Shown piece by piece: positions 31,623 through 39,890 of a DNA stretch of 55,507 nucleotides. This DNA comes from an uncultured Spirochaetales bacterium. Lineage in GTDB: Bacteria; Spirochaetota; Spirochaetia; Sphaerochaetales; Sphaerochaetaceae. Every line of letters begins with the position of its first letter. Position 1 is the stretch's first letter. The stretch is from positions 1-55,507 of the forward strand of contig CASENB010000027.1 of the NCBI GenBank assembly GCA_949289305.1. The letters are read 5' to 3'. The translations under genes and the position numbers were made by a program. The notes beneath the pieces were generated by a model. That model was not told the DNA's origin. It ran no database searches and saw only the letters and a list, made by a program, of their open reading frames with translations.

Positions 31623-33015
31623 TTTTCTCCTCCACATTAGCTTTAATTTTTCCATCTTTTAGTCTTAACACAATGCTTGATGAGAGCTTGACATCGTTTA
31701 TGCTTCTTACGATTTTTCCATCGCTGTTTTTTATTATCGTATAGCCTCTTTCTAGTATTGATAGGGGGCTAAGATCTTCAAGCCTGCTTGATAGCAGCTC
31801 GACTTTCTTCTTGTTATCTCTAAGAAGTCTGTTAATTGATTCTTTTGAAGATGAATCTAGGCTGTTTAGCTTTATCTTCATCTCGCTTTTAATCTCTTTC
31901 AAACTCACTCTTAAATCTGAATTTATTGATAGCAGTACGCTTTTTGTTTTTGCAATGCGTTCAGAGATTGCTCTTTCCGCAATATTGTCAAGATTCGCCT
32001 TCTCGTAGCTATATCCTGTTATTCTCATCTTCAGATTTCTCTCTGCGCTCTTTGCATTCTGTATTATCGCCTTTGCTCGTTCAATGCGTATGAAGATGAA
32101 AGAGTTGTCGGCTTTAAGCTTAAGCAGATCCATCTTCCTCTCTTTTATGAGGCTGTTTATGGCCTCATTAAGAGTTTTTTGTATCTCTTTTACTTCCGCT
32201 CTCTTTTTAAATGCATCCTCAGTTAAAATTTCCGCAGCGGCAGACGGGGTAGAGGCCCTAAGTGTTGCTACGAAGTCGGATAGGGGGAAGTCTGAGTCAT
32301 GGCCTACAGCACTTACGATTGGAATCTTGCTCTCGTGGATTGCCTCTATTACTTCATCCGTTGAATAGGCTGCAAGATCTTCTTCGCTTCCTCCTCCGCG
32401 TCCTACGATTAAAACATCGCATGCTTCAAAATTATTCGCCTGTCTTATTCTGCTCGCAATAGAAAGTTCAGCACCCTTGCCTTGAACAAGGGAAGGAAAT
32501 AAAAGAAGGTTGATGCTTGGAGCTCTTCTTCTGGTTATCCTCATGATGTCATGGATTACAGCACCGTCTTTGCTTGTGACGATTCCAATCGTCTTAATCT
32601 CTTTTGGAAGTGGCGCTTTGTTCTCATCATCGAAGTAACCTAGGGCTTTGTAATATGCTCGTCTTTTTTCAATCTCTGCCCTTAAATCACCCTCTCCCTT
32701 CTTTCTTATGCTCTCTGCGTTGAACGTCAGACTGCCGCCTTTAGGCCAGAATGATAGGGAGCCCTTCAATACGACAAGTTCTCCGTTCTCAGGTTTTCTT
32801 TCCTTCCAGTTATTACCTGCAAAGCACGTGCAATTAAGGATGCTTCCATCCTTGTCTTTTATGGAGAAATACCAATGCCTAGATTGATTCGTTCTGAAAT
32901 TACATACTTCGCCTTCGACCTGAAGGCCATAGAACATCTCTCCGACAGTCTCTTTTATGATTAATCCGATTTCTGAGACTGTAAATACTCTATCTTGAAG
33001 GAAAGCAGAATTCAT
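31612..33015 (-). CDS. xseA: Exodeoxyribonuclease VII large subunit
   Basis: 467 residues. An N-terminal OB-fold (EVCNFRTNQSRHWYFSIKD) is followed by the catalytic core with IGIVTSKDGAVIHDIMRI, LIVGRGGGSEEDLAAYS, VSAVGHDSDFPLSDFVATLRASTPSAAAE, and then a long coiled-coil that binds XseB. The ATG at 33015 was preferred over an in-frame GTG at 33033: a minus-strand TATCAT (33027-33022) sits 6 nt before it, and no Shine-Dalgarno is present, suggesting a leaderless message. Confidence 0.95.
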   Translation of the reverse strand: MNSAFLQDRVFTVSEIGLIIKETVGEMFYGLQVEGEVCNFRTNQSRHWYFSIKDKDGSILNCTCFAGNNWKERKPENGELVVLKGSLSFWPKGGSLTFNAESIRKKGEGDLRAEIEKRRAYYKALGYFDDENKAPLPKEIKTIGIVTSKDGAVIHDIMRITRRRAPSINLLLFPSLVQGKGAELSIASRIRQANNFEACDVLIVGRGGGSEEDLAAYSTDEVIEAIHESKIPIVSAVGHDSDFPLSDFVATLRASTPSAAAEILTEDAFKKRAEVKEIQKTLNEAINSLIKERKMDLLKLKADNSFIFIRIERAKAIIQNAKSAERNLKMRITGYSYEKANLDNIAERAISERIAKTKSVLLSINSDLRVSLKEIKSEMKIKLNSLDSSSKESINRLLRDNKKKVELLSSRLEDLSPLSILERGYTIIKNSDGKIVRSINDVKLSSSIVLRLKDGKIKANVEEKSEL

Positions 33016-33103
33016 GAGCCTATGATAACACAAATTAGATGTATTTTTTAAGTATTGTACGATTGATTGAATCCTGCGTTTTAAGAGGATTTTGATAATA
33101 AAA

Positions 33104-33125
33104 ATGGGTAGATCTCTCTACCCAT
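33104..33125 (-). terminator. Terminator after the ferredoxin gene
   Basis: A 9-bp stem atgggtaga/tctacccat (33104-33112 with 33117-33125). On the minus strand it is followed by TTTTATTATC. Confidence 0.8.
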
Positions 33126-33148
33126 AGTAAATTGGATTACCAAATAGC

Positions 33149-33316
33149 TTAAGCTTCTTCAATAGCTCCTGTTGGGCATACGCTTGCGCATGTTCCGCAA
33201 GAAATGCATGTATCTGCATCGATTGAGTAGATGTCGCCTTCGCTGATTGCTCCAACTGGGCACTCGCCCTGGCATGTTCCACATGCTACGCATGTATCAG
33301 TAATTTTGTAAGCCAT
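33149..33316 (-). CDS. 2[4Fe-4S] ferredoxin
   Basis: 55 residues starting MAYKITDTCVACGTC. It has two CxxCxxCxxxCP clusters (CVACGTCQGECPVGA and CISCGTCASVCPTGA), the clostridial-type ferredoxin, a low-potential electron carrier for radical-SAM and other anaerobic enzymes (for example NrdG here). It has its own strong promoter, a ribosome binding site (AGGAG) and a terminator, so it is a single-gene, probably highly expressed unit. It is too short for many gene finders. Confidence 0.96.
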   Translation of the reverse strand: MAYKITDTCVACGTCQGECPVGAISEGDIYSIDADTCISCGTCASVCPTGAIEEA

Positions 33317-33346
33317 AATTTTTCTCCTGTTTTAGTTTCTACTAGG

Positions 33347-33376
33347 ATTATAACCCCCTTTTATAACTAGGGTCAA
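33347..33376 (-). promoter_or_regulatory. Ferredoxin promoter
   Basis: Minus strand: TTGACC (33376-33371), 18-bp spacer, a perfect TATAAT (33352-33347). Confidence 0.75.
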
Positions 33377-33424
33377 TGAAAATGCTTTTTCTTTTACCTC
33401 TGTTTTTGATAATTTGGATTATTT

Positions 33425-33754
33425 CTAATTAAGAGGACATCCTGTGTTATCTGGTATTTTCCCCATGAAAATGAGTATTGCTTCAATAAAAGCCCAGATT
33501 CCGCTGATAATTGGCCCAATGCCGAATATAAGCCCGCCAAGTATTGTCAAAAGAAGCTGCGCAATCGCTTTTCCATTATATCCCAGATAGAAGTTATGTA
33601 TTCCAAGACAACCTAAGAATAGTGCTAATAATCCTGCTCCTAGCTGGCTTTTTCCTTTTTTGTATTCATTATCTGCCTCTTTTAATGCAGTTCCGCAATA
33701 CGGACAGAATGAAATGTCGTCCTCAACCATCTTCCCACATTTTTTGCAGTACAT
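33425..33754 (-). CDS. Zinc-ribbon TM2-domain membrane protein (copy 2)
   Basis: 109 residues. An N-terminal double-CxxC zinc ribbon (YCKKCGKMV and SFCPYCGTAL) is followed by a TM2 domain: two hydrophobic helices with LGIHNFYLGYNGKAIAQ between them. The role of TM2 proteins in bacteria is largely unknown. It lies 8 nt after a paralogue with the same layout, has AGGAGG before the ATG, and is a tandem duplicate. Confidence 0.85.
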   Translation of the reverse strand: MYCKKCGKMVEDDISFCPYCGTALKEADNEYKKGKSQLGAGLLALFLGCLGIHNFYLGYNGKAIAQLLLTILGGLIFGIGPIISGIWAFIEAILIFMGKIPDNTGCPLN

Positions 33755-33762
33755 AACACCTC

Positions 33763-34146
33763 CTAGATTAAATCATTTCCGTCGCTGTCTTTTATCCTTC
33801 CCATGAAGATCATTATACCTTCGATAAATGCCCATACGTAGATAAACAATGCAACTAAGAAAAAGACGGCGAATGCAGTGAGTATGATGCTTACATCGTA
33901 TGTGAATATTGTCGATAAAGCAATAAAGAAAGTTATAATAGGAATTAAAAGCTGGCAAAAGCCCTTCTTATTATATCCTAGATAGAGATTGTGTATTCCA
34001 AGCAGCCCTAAAAAGATGGCAAGCAGTCCGGCTCCTATCTTGCTTTTGTTCCTTATTTGTCCCGGTTTATAACATTTTGAGCCGCAATAGGGGCAGTATT
34101 CGTACTCGTCTTCTATCAGACGTTTGCAGTTTATACATTCTTTCAT
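33763..34146 (-). CDS. Zinc-ribbon TM2-domain membrane protein (copy 1)
   Basis: 127 residues with the same architecture as its neighbour: zinc ribbon (ECINCKRLI, YCPYCGSKC), then GAGLLAIFLGLLGIHNLYLGYNKKG and further hydrophobic segments, with an additional helix compared with the other copy. Both end with a similar MGRIKDSDGN / MGKIPDNTG tail, supporting duplication. No strong Shine-Dalgarno is seen. TATTAC lies 10 nt before the start. Confidence 0.82.
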   Translation of the reverse strand: MKECINCKRLIEDEYEYCPYCGSKCYKPGQIRNKSKIGAGLLAIFLGLLGIHNLYLGYNKKGFCQLLIPIITFFIALSTIFTYDVSIILTAFAVFFLVALFIYVWAFIEGIMIFMGRIKDSDGNDLI

Positions 34147-34191
34147 AATTAGAAGGGTAATACCTCTTTTGTAATTTGAATAGAAGGAAAC

Positions 34192-34221
34192 TTGTATTTT
34201 CTCTTTCTTTTTCTTTATACT
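34192..34221 (+). promoter_or_regulatory. topB promoter
   Basis: TTGTAT (34192-34197), 18-bp spacer, TATACT (34216-34221), then 8 nt to the topB ATG and no Shine-Dalgarno. A leaderless transcript is likely. Confidence 0.6.
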
Positions 34222-34229
34222 CTTTGATT

Positions 34230-36455
34230 ATGAAAAAACTTGTTATTGCTGAAAAACCATCGGTTGGAAGAGAAATTGCTAAAACACTAGGATCTTTTCA
34301 AAGATCTAATGGATATATAGAAGGACCTGAATACATAATCACGTGGGCTTTAGGGCACCTTGTCGAACTTGAAGATCCTGCACATTACGGAGAAAGGTAT
34401 AAAAGATGGTCTTTAAATGACCTTCCAATGCTTCCTGAAACCCTTGAAGAGAAGATCATCGACGAGACGAAAGATCAGTTTTACGTCATAGATTCCCTTT
34501 TGAAACGTGATGATATCTCATCTGTTGTAATAGCAACAGACGCAGGAAGGGAAGGGGAGCTTGTTGCAAGATGGATTTTAAAGAAGGCCGACTATAAAGG
34601 CAAATGCGAGCGTCTTTGGATTTCAAGCCAGACGGAAAAGGCGATTAAAGAGGGATTTTCCAATTTAAAGGACGCCTCCGAGTACGACAATCTTTATAAT
34701 GCTGCCGAGTGCCGTGCTGCTGCAGACTGGTATGTCGGAATGAACGTCACAAGGGCTTTGACCTGTTTTTACGATGCAAAGCTATCTGCTGGAAGGGTTC
34801 AAACCCCGACTCTTGCATTAATGACTGAAAGAGAGGATGAGAGGGACAAGTTCCTCGGCTCATACTACTACAGCGCAAGAGGAAATTTCGGACTCTTTAT
34901 GGCATCTTATTATCCGGAAGAAAGTACAGTAAGATTCCAAGATGAAGCCCTTGCTGAAGAGTTTTCAACATGGAAAGGCAAGAAGGGCGTTGTAAAAAGC
35001 TTAAAGAGTGAAGAAAAGGAAGATCTAGTTCCTCAGGCATATGATCTTACAGAGCTTCAGAGGGATGCTAATATCGCACTGGGGTTCTCTGCAAAAGAGA
35101 CGCTTGATATCCTGCAGCGCCTATATGAAGTTCATAAGATCGTAACGTATCCTAGAACCGACTCAAGATATATAACAGAGGATATCGTACCGACTTTAAA
35201 AGAGAGGATTTACGCACTTAGGAACACGATTTTCTCAAGAATAGTTGACGAGTATCTGGAAAATGGATTCGTCAGCGACAACCCGAGGTTTGTTAATAAC
35301 GATTTGGTCTCTGATCACCATGCGATCATACCAACCGAGGAGAAGGTAGATACGACAAAACTCAGTAAGGATGAGGAGAAGCTCTGGCAGCTTATTGCAA
35401 TGCGCTTTTTAGAGGTGATAAGCCAGAACTACGTATATAACACTACTAGCGCTGAGTTTGATGTCGAAGGAAAGATATTCAAGACTCGTCTTACCCTTCC
35501 CGTAAAGAAAGGATATAGGAATGTCGCCGAGGCATCAGGTATTAAAAGCGTTGCAACACTATTAGATGATGATGAGAACTCATTTGCATTAAGAAATATA
35601 AAAGAGGGAGATGAAGTAACACTTGAATCCGTAAAGGTTAAAAAAAGTGCGACAACACCTCCTGAGCGCTATACCGATGCAACGCTTCTTTCTGCAATGG
35701 AGCACGCAGGACGCTTTGTAGACGATAAAGAACTCAAGGGTAATTTAACAAACGGACTAGGAACTCCTGCGACAAGAGCCGATATGATCGAGAAGCTGCT
35801 TCAGAACAGATATATTATTAGGGATGGAAAATATCTTGTTCCGACTGCAAAGGGCAGGGAGGTCGTAAGGCTCTCTCCTCTTGTTTTAAGATCTCCTGAA
35901 CTGACAGGAGTCTGGGAAGGAAGGCTTGAGAAGATAAGCAAGGGAAAAGAGGATAAGGACACATTTATCAAAGATATAAAGAAGATGGCATCCGATCTTG
36001 TAAAAGAGGTAGAAAAGAGCACTCTGAAGTTTGAACCGAACTTTACAGATGGAAAGAAATGCCCGTACTGCGGCGAGATGATGATGAGAGCTGAAGATGC
36101 GGATGGTTCTATTCATAACATCTGTCAAAAACTTTCTTGCCAGTACGAAGAGAGGGAAGTAAAGGTCGAACTTAACACAGGCGTAAGCTTGAAAAAGGTA
36201 AATTCATACGGCCCTGACGGGAAGATAAAGCTTGTTATTAAGAAGAGTGCCGCACAGCTTCCTAAGAAAGTCTACGAGACAAAGATTGAAGTCGTACGCC
36301 CGTCTAAAAAAGCCCACAGAGCCGAAAAGCCTAACGGGGTGAAAATAACGGAAAATAGAAGGGATTCTAACGCTTACTCAGGCGGTACGATGGCTGACTT
36401 CTTCTTAAAGAGTCAGAAGAGAAAAGAAGAGGACAAGAATAAAAAGAGAAAATAA
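34230..36455 (+). CDS. topB: DNA topoisomerase III
   Basis: 741 residues of type IA topoisomerase. The Toprim domain has KKLVIAEKPSVGREIA and ATDAGREGELVARWIL. AGRVQTPTLALM is in the core, the catalytic tyrosine is in VTYPRTDSRYI, and NGLGTPATRADMIEKL lies in domain IV. The C-terminus has a zinc finger-like CPYCGEMMMR with a later CQKLSCQYEE, and a basic tail. It decatenates and relaxes DNA. The start was set at MKKLVIAEK; the 18 upstream residues are untypical. It is followed by a terminator. Confidence 0.94.
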   Translation: MKKLVIAEKPSVGREIAKTLGSFQRSNGYIEGPEYIITWALGHLVELEDPAHYGERYKRWSLNDLPMLPETLEEKIIDETKDQFYVIDSLLKRDDISSVVIATDAGREGELVARWILKKADYKGKCERLWISSQTEKAIKEGFSNLKDASEYDNLYNAAECRAAADWYVGMNVTRALTCFYDAKLSAGRVQTPTLALMTEREDERDKFLGSYYYSARGNFGLFMASYYPEESTVRFQDEALAEEFSTWKGKKGVVKSLKSEEKEDLVPQAYDLTELQRDANIALGFSAKETLDILQRLYEVHKIVTYPRTDSRYITEDIVPTLKERIYALRNTIFSRIVDEYLENGFVSDNPRFVNNDLVSDHHAIIPTEEKVDTTKLSKDEEKLWQLIAMRFLEVISQNYVYNTTSAEFDVEGKIFKTRLTLPVKKGYRNVAEASGIKSVATLLDDDENSFALRNIKEGDEVTLESVKVKKSATTPPERYTDATLLSAMEHAGRFVDDKELKGNLTNGLGTPATRADMIEKLLQNRYIIRDGKYLVPTAKGREVVRLSPLVLRSPELTGVWEGRLEKISKGKEDKDTFIKDIKKMASDLVKEVEKSTLKFEPNFTDGKKCPYCGEMMMRAEDADGSIHNICQKLSCQYEEREVKVELNTGVSLKKVNSYGPDGKIKLVIKKSAAQLPKKVYETKIEVVRPSKKAHRAEKPNGVKITENRRDSNAYSGGTMADFFLKSQKRKEEDKNKKRK

Positions 36456-36460
36456 CAGCA

Positions 36461-36486
36461 GGGGCCATGATCATGGCCTCTTTTTT
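36461..36486. terminator. Terminator between topB and the convergent hypothetical gene
   Basis: A stem around the palindrome ggccatga/tcatggcc (36463-36470 with 36471-36478), followed by TTTTTT. Confidence 0.75.
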
Positions 36487-36862
36487 ACGCTATTGAAAGC
36501 ATTATTTGCGCTTTCTTCTCTTCATGTCTTGTAAGGTATAGAATACGGCTGTAGAACTCTATTATTCTAAATAGGGCTTCTTTTAAGTTTAAGCTTTCTT
36601 CATTTTTGCTTTCGCTTTTGTTATCGAACAATGGATAGAACGTATTATGCAAGATTTTCTCTCTGAATAAATTCTCATAACTTTTTATAAGGCAATCTCT
36701 TTCTTTTTCTATCATCTTGATAGCATCATTCAGTGTCTTTCTCCCATTGAAAAATTTCGCAAGGTATAAATCGTATTCAATTTCATCCACTGCGACAGTA
36801 TAGGTCGATCTGATTATTAATTTCGCATCTTTGCTTGAACTGTAAATCGGTATCCTTTTCAT
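36485..36862 (-). CDS. Hypothetical helical protein
   Basis: 125 residues, soluble, rich in Lys/Glu/Leu. RSTYTVAVDEIEYDLYLAKF near the start and ALFRIIEFYSRILYLTRHEEKK near the end suggest a helical bundle. No family is recognised and no signal peptide is present. A GGAGGAG site precedes the ATG. It is a single-gene unit between topB and the dap operon. Confidence 0.6.
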   Translation of the reverse strand: MKRIPIYSSSKDAKLIIRSTYTVAVDEIEYDLYLAKFFNGRKTLNDAIKMIEKERDCLIKSYENLFREKILHNTFYPLFDNKSESKNEESLNLKEALFRIIEFYSRILYLTRHEEKKAQIMLSIA

Positions 36863-36901
36863 ACTTGCTCCTCCGTTTTTTCTTTATTTTAGAGGAGATG
36901 G

Positions 36902-36946
36902 TTGGACTTATAATGTCCAATATATTAAGAAAAATTTTGTTATAAT
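36902..36946 (+). promoter_or_regulatory. Upstream region of the dap operon: inverted repeat and -10 box
   Basis: ttggac (36902-36907) with gtccaa (36915-36920) is a 6-bp inverted repeat around TTATAAT. A perfect TATAAT lies at 36941-36946, without a good -35. I see no lysine riboswitch consensus in this 148-bp gap. Confidence 0.4.
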
Positions 36947-37010
36947 AAAAACATTCAGTTATTATATAGACAATAAGTTTTGTTTTAGATAGTATTTAAG
37001 CGGAGGAAAA

Positions 37011-37772
37011 ATGAATATAGCAATAGTTGGGTATGGAAAGATGGGAAAGATCGTAAGAAGAGAGGCTATAGCAGCCGGTCATACGATAGTAGATATCGTC
37101 GATCCATTTATTTGTGAGGATCACATTAAAAAAAGCGTTGAAGAAATCGATGTCGAACGCTGCGATGTCGTTGTGGATTTTTCAATTCCTAGCGTCGTCA
37201 TGGAAAACATCCGTTTTTATGCAGAGTCCGGATTAAGCGCCGTTGTTGGAACTACGGGATGGTACGACAGGCTCAGCGAAGTAAGAAGTCTTGTGGAGAA
37301 TATGAACGGCTCAATAGTCTACAGCGCGAACTTCTCATTAGGGGTTGCCGCATTCATTAAGGCTGCAGAGTATTTTTCCCAAATAATGAACAAGCTGGCC
37401 AATTATGACGTTGCTATTGAGGAGATACACCACAGGGAGAAAAAAGACAGTCCTTCTGGAACGGCATTGATACTTGAAAATTTGATACTCAGCAATATTG
37501 AAAGAAAGAAGAGGGCGGTGCATGGAAATATTGACAATGCTAGATCTGATGATCTCCAAGTCTCGTCGCTCAGAATAGGATCATATCCAGGGACGCATAG
37601 GATTCTTTTCGATAGCCTGTCCGATTCTATAGAGCTAACACATTCGGCAAGGGACAGGAGTGGATTTGCAATAGGGGCAATCAAGGCTGCTTCGTGGATA
37701 AAAGGAAGAAAAGGCCTTTTTACTTTTTCTGACTTTATTGATGCATTTTTAGGAGGAGATGATGAGGTTTGA
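37011..37772 (+). CDS. dapB: 4-hydroxy-tetrahydrodipicolinate reductase
   Basis: 253 residues. The N-terminal VGYGKMGKIVRRE binds NAD(P)H, VVGTTGWYD and YSANFSLGVAAF are conserved, and EIHHREKKDSPSGTA contains the catalytic His-His-Lys region. It reduces HTPA to tetrahydrodipicolinate for lysine and peptidoglycan synthesis. It has a strong GCGGAGG site and is the first of six overlapping genes. Its end overlaps the dapA start by 14 nt. Confidence 0.96.
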   Translation: MNIAIVGYGKMGKIVRREAIAAGHTIVDIVDPFICEDHIKKSVEEIDVERCDVVVDFSIPSVVMENIRFYAESGLSAVVGTTGWYDRLSEVRSLVENMNGSIVYSANFSLGVAAFIKAAEYFSQIMNKLANYDVAIEEIHHREKKDSPSGTALILENLILSNIERKKRAVHGNIDNARSDDLQVSSLRIGSYPGTHRILFDSLSDSIELTHSARDRSGFAIGAIKAASWIKGRKGLFTFSDFIDAFLGGDDEV

Positions 37773-38664
37773 AGGATTATATACGGCGCTCATTACGCCA
37801 TTTACGGAATACAATACGGTAGATTATTCTGCTTTGGAAAACATTATCGAATACCAGATTGAGAATAATATTGACGGTCTTGTCCCATGCGGTACGACTG
37901 GAGAAAGCCCTACGCTAAGCCATGAGGAGCACGACAGGGTAATAGCACAGACAATTAAGTTTGCAAGAAATAGGGTCCCTGTAATTGCCGGAACCGGCAG
38001 CAATGCGACTAATGAGGCTATCAGGCTTTCTCAACATGCAGAGGATGCAGGCGTTGATGCCGTACTGCTTGTCAATCCATACTATAACAAGCCGACGCAA
38101 AAAGGCTTGTACTTGCATTTTAAAGCTGTTGCCGACAGCGTTAAGGTTCCATGCATCTTATACAATATAAAGGGAAGGACCGGCGTGAATCTGGAAACTG
38201 AAACGCTTTTAAGGCTTGTAAGCGATACGAAGAACATCGTAGCAGTAAAAGAGGCAAGCGGCGATTTGATTCAGATCGAGGATGTGATTAATAGGTCGAA
38301 AGACGGATTTTTTGTACTTTGCGGAGACGATAACCTTTCTCTTGAGGTTATTAAAAAAGGCGGACATGGCGTTATCTCTGTCGCATCCAATTTATTTCCT
38401 CAAAAGATGCATGAGCTAGTTCACAGCGCAATCAATGGGGATTTTAAAAAGGCTGAAGAGCTTGACGATTGGTTTTCTCCGTTTTTTAAAGCCTGCTTTT
38501 TTGAGACGAATCCCATACCAATCAAAACGGCTATGGCTTATAAGGGGCACTGCAAGGAGATATTCCGTCTTCCTCTATGCAGCATGCAGAGCGCAGAGAA
38601 GAAAAATGAGCTTCTAAATATTGTTGATAGGATGTTTTCAGATATTGAAAAAGGAGAAATTTAA
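37759..38664 (+). CDS. dapA: 4-hydroxy-tetrahydrodipicolinate synthase
   Basis: 301 residues. TALITPF and CGTTGESPTLSHEEH are conserved, YNIKGRTGVNL carries the active-site tyrosine (usually YNVPGRT; here Pro is Lys), and VAVKEASGD contains the Schiff-base lysine. It condenses pyruvate with aspartate semialdehyde. The start is ATG 37759 or 37762 after GGAGGAG. Confidence 0.96.
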   Translation: MMRFEGLYTALITPFTEYNTVDYSALENIIEYQIENNIDGLVPCGTTGESPTLSHEEHDRVIAQTIKFARNRVPVIAGTGSNATNEAIRLSQHAEDAGVDAVLLVNPYYNKPTQKGLYLHFKAVADSVKVPCILYNIKGRTGVNLETETLLRLVSDTKNIVAVKEASGDLIQIEDVINRSKDGFFVLCGDDNLSLEVIKKGGHGVISVASNLFPQKMHELVHSAINGDFKKAEELDDWFSPFFKACFFETNPIPIKTAMAYKGHCKEIFRLPLCSMQSAEKKNELLNIVDRMFSDIEKGEI

Positions 38665-39890
38665 TGGCAAGGGTCAATGAGAACTTTTTAAAACTTGCAT
38701 CGGGGTATCTGTTTCCTGAAATAAACAGGCGTAAGAACGAATGGGCTAAAAACAATCCTGGCATTTCAATATATAGTCTTGGAATTGGAAACACTACAGA
38801 GGAACTAGGGCCGTCCATCGCATCTGCCATGATAGAAAAAGTCAATAAGCTGTCTAATCGAAACACTTATACCGGATATGGGGATGAGCAAGGAGATGCG
38901 GAGCTTAGAAGAGAACTTGCCTCTTTTTATGAGAAGGAGTACGGAGTCTCTTTCCCTCTTGATTACTTCTTCGTTTCCGACGGAGCAAAGAGCGATGCGG
39001 CTAACATAAGCGAGATCTTTTCTCAATCCTCTGTCGTTGCAATAACAGATCCTGCATATCCTGTTTATGTTGATTCCACGGTTGCAAGCGGAAAGAGCGG
39101 AAATTTCAATGGAAATTCCTACGACGGGATCGTTTATATGGACGCAAGAGAGGATGATGGATTTCTTCCTCGGCCGCCGAAAGTAAAAGTGGATCTTATC
39201 TATTTATGCTCTCCAAACAATCCGACAGGAGCGGTCTTTACAGCTGAGCGTCTTCAAGAATTCATCGATTATGCGATAGAGAATAAGGCGATAATAATAT
39301 TTGATGCAGCTTATTCGGATTATATAAGAGACGAGGGATTTGTAAGATCTATTTACCAGCTTGATGGCGCTGAGAAATGCGCAATTGAGATCAACTCTTT
39401 CAGTAAGAATGCAGGCTTCACAGGTGTTCGACTCGGCTGGTCGGTCGTTCCAAAGACTTTAGTCTGCGAAAATGAAGAGGAAGGTGTTGTAAACAGGTTA
39501 TGGAATAGGAGGCAGACAACCTTTTTCAACGGGGCTTCTAACATCTCTCAAGCAGGAGGCATTGCCGCTTTAAAGCAAGAGGGAAGACGAGAGTGCAGAA
39601 GACTTGTGGATTATTATCTTGAAAACGCAAGAATAATAAAGACCAATTTGGAAGATATCGGGCTCAAGTGTTACGGGGGTGCCAACAGCCCTTACATCTG
39701 GGCAAAGTGCCCGAATGGCTTATCGAGCTGGGACTTCTTCGATTTTCTTTTAGCTAAGGCTCATGTGATCGTAACTCCAGGATCTGGCTTTGGAAAGAAC
39801 GGAGAAGGATTTGTCCGGCTTTCATCTTATGGTCATAGAGAAGATATAATCCAGGCTGTAAATGCCATAAAAGGGGCTATGAATGAGTAA
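38664..39890 (+). CDS. dapL: LL-diaminopimelate aminotransferase
   Basis: 408 residues, PLP fold type I. NENFLKLASGYLFPEINRR is the DapL N-terminus, and LGIGNTTEELGPSI, VSDGAKSDAANI, YLCSPNNPTGAVF, FDAAYSDYI and INSFSKNAGFTGVRLGW (PLP lysine) follow. It converts tetrahydrodipicolinate directly to LL-DAP using glutamate, bypassing the succinylase/acetylase steps. It shares a base with dapA (TAATG) and overlaps lysA by 8 nt. No dapF is in the window. Confidence 0.93.
   Translation: MARVNENFLKLASGYLFPEINRRKNEWAKNNPGISIYSLGIGNTTEELGPSIASAMIEKVNKLSNRNTYTGYGDEQGDAELRRELASFYEKEYGVSFPLDYFFVSDGAKSDAANISEIFSQSSVVAITDPAYPVYVDSTVASGKSGNFNGNSYDGIVYMDAREDDGFLPRPPKVKVDLIYLCSPNNPTGAVFTAERLQEFIDYAIENKAIIIFDAAYSDYIRDEGFVRSIYQLDGAEKCAIEINSFSKNAGFTGVRLGWSVVPKTLVCENEEEGVVNRLWNRRQTTFFNGASNISQAGGIAALKQEGRRECRRLVDYYLENARIIKTNLEDIGLKCYGGANSPYIWAKCPNGLSSWDFFDFLLAKAHVIVTPGSGFGKNGEGFVRLSSYGHREDIIQAVNAIKGAMNE

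Noticed and set aside
36863..37010. Lysine riboswitch (L box) before dapB
   Set aside because: The gap is only 148 bp, AT-rich, and lacks the conserved L-box core segments and an associated terminator.
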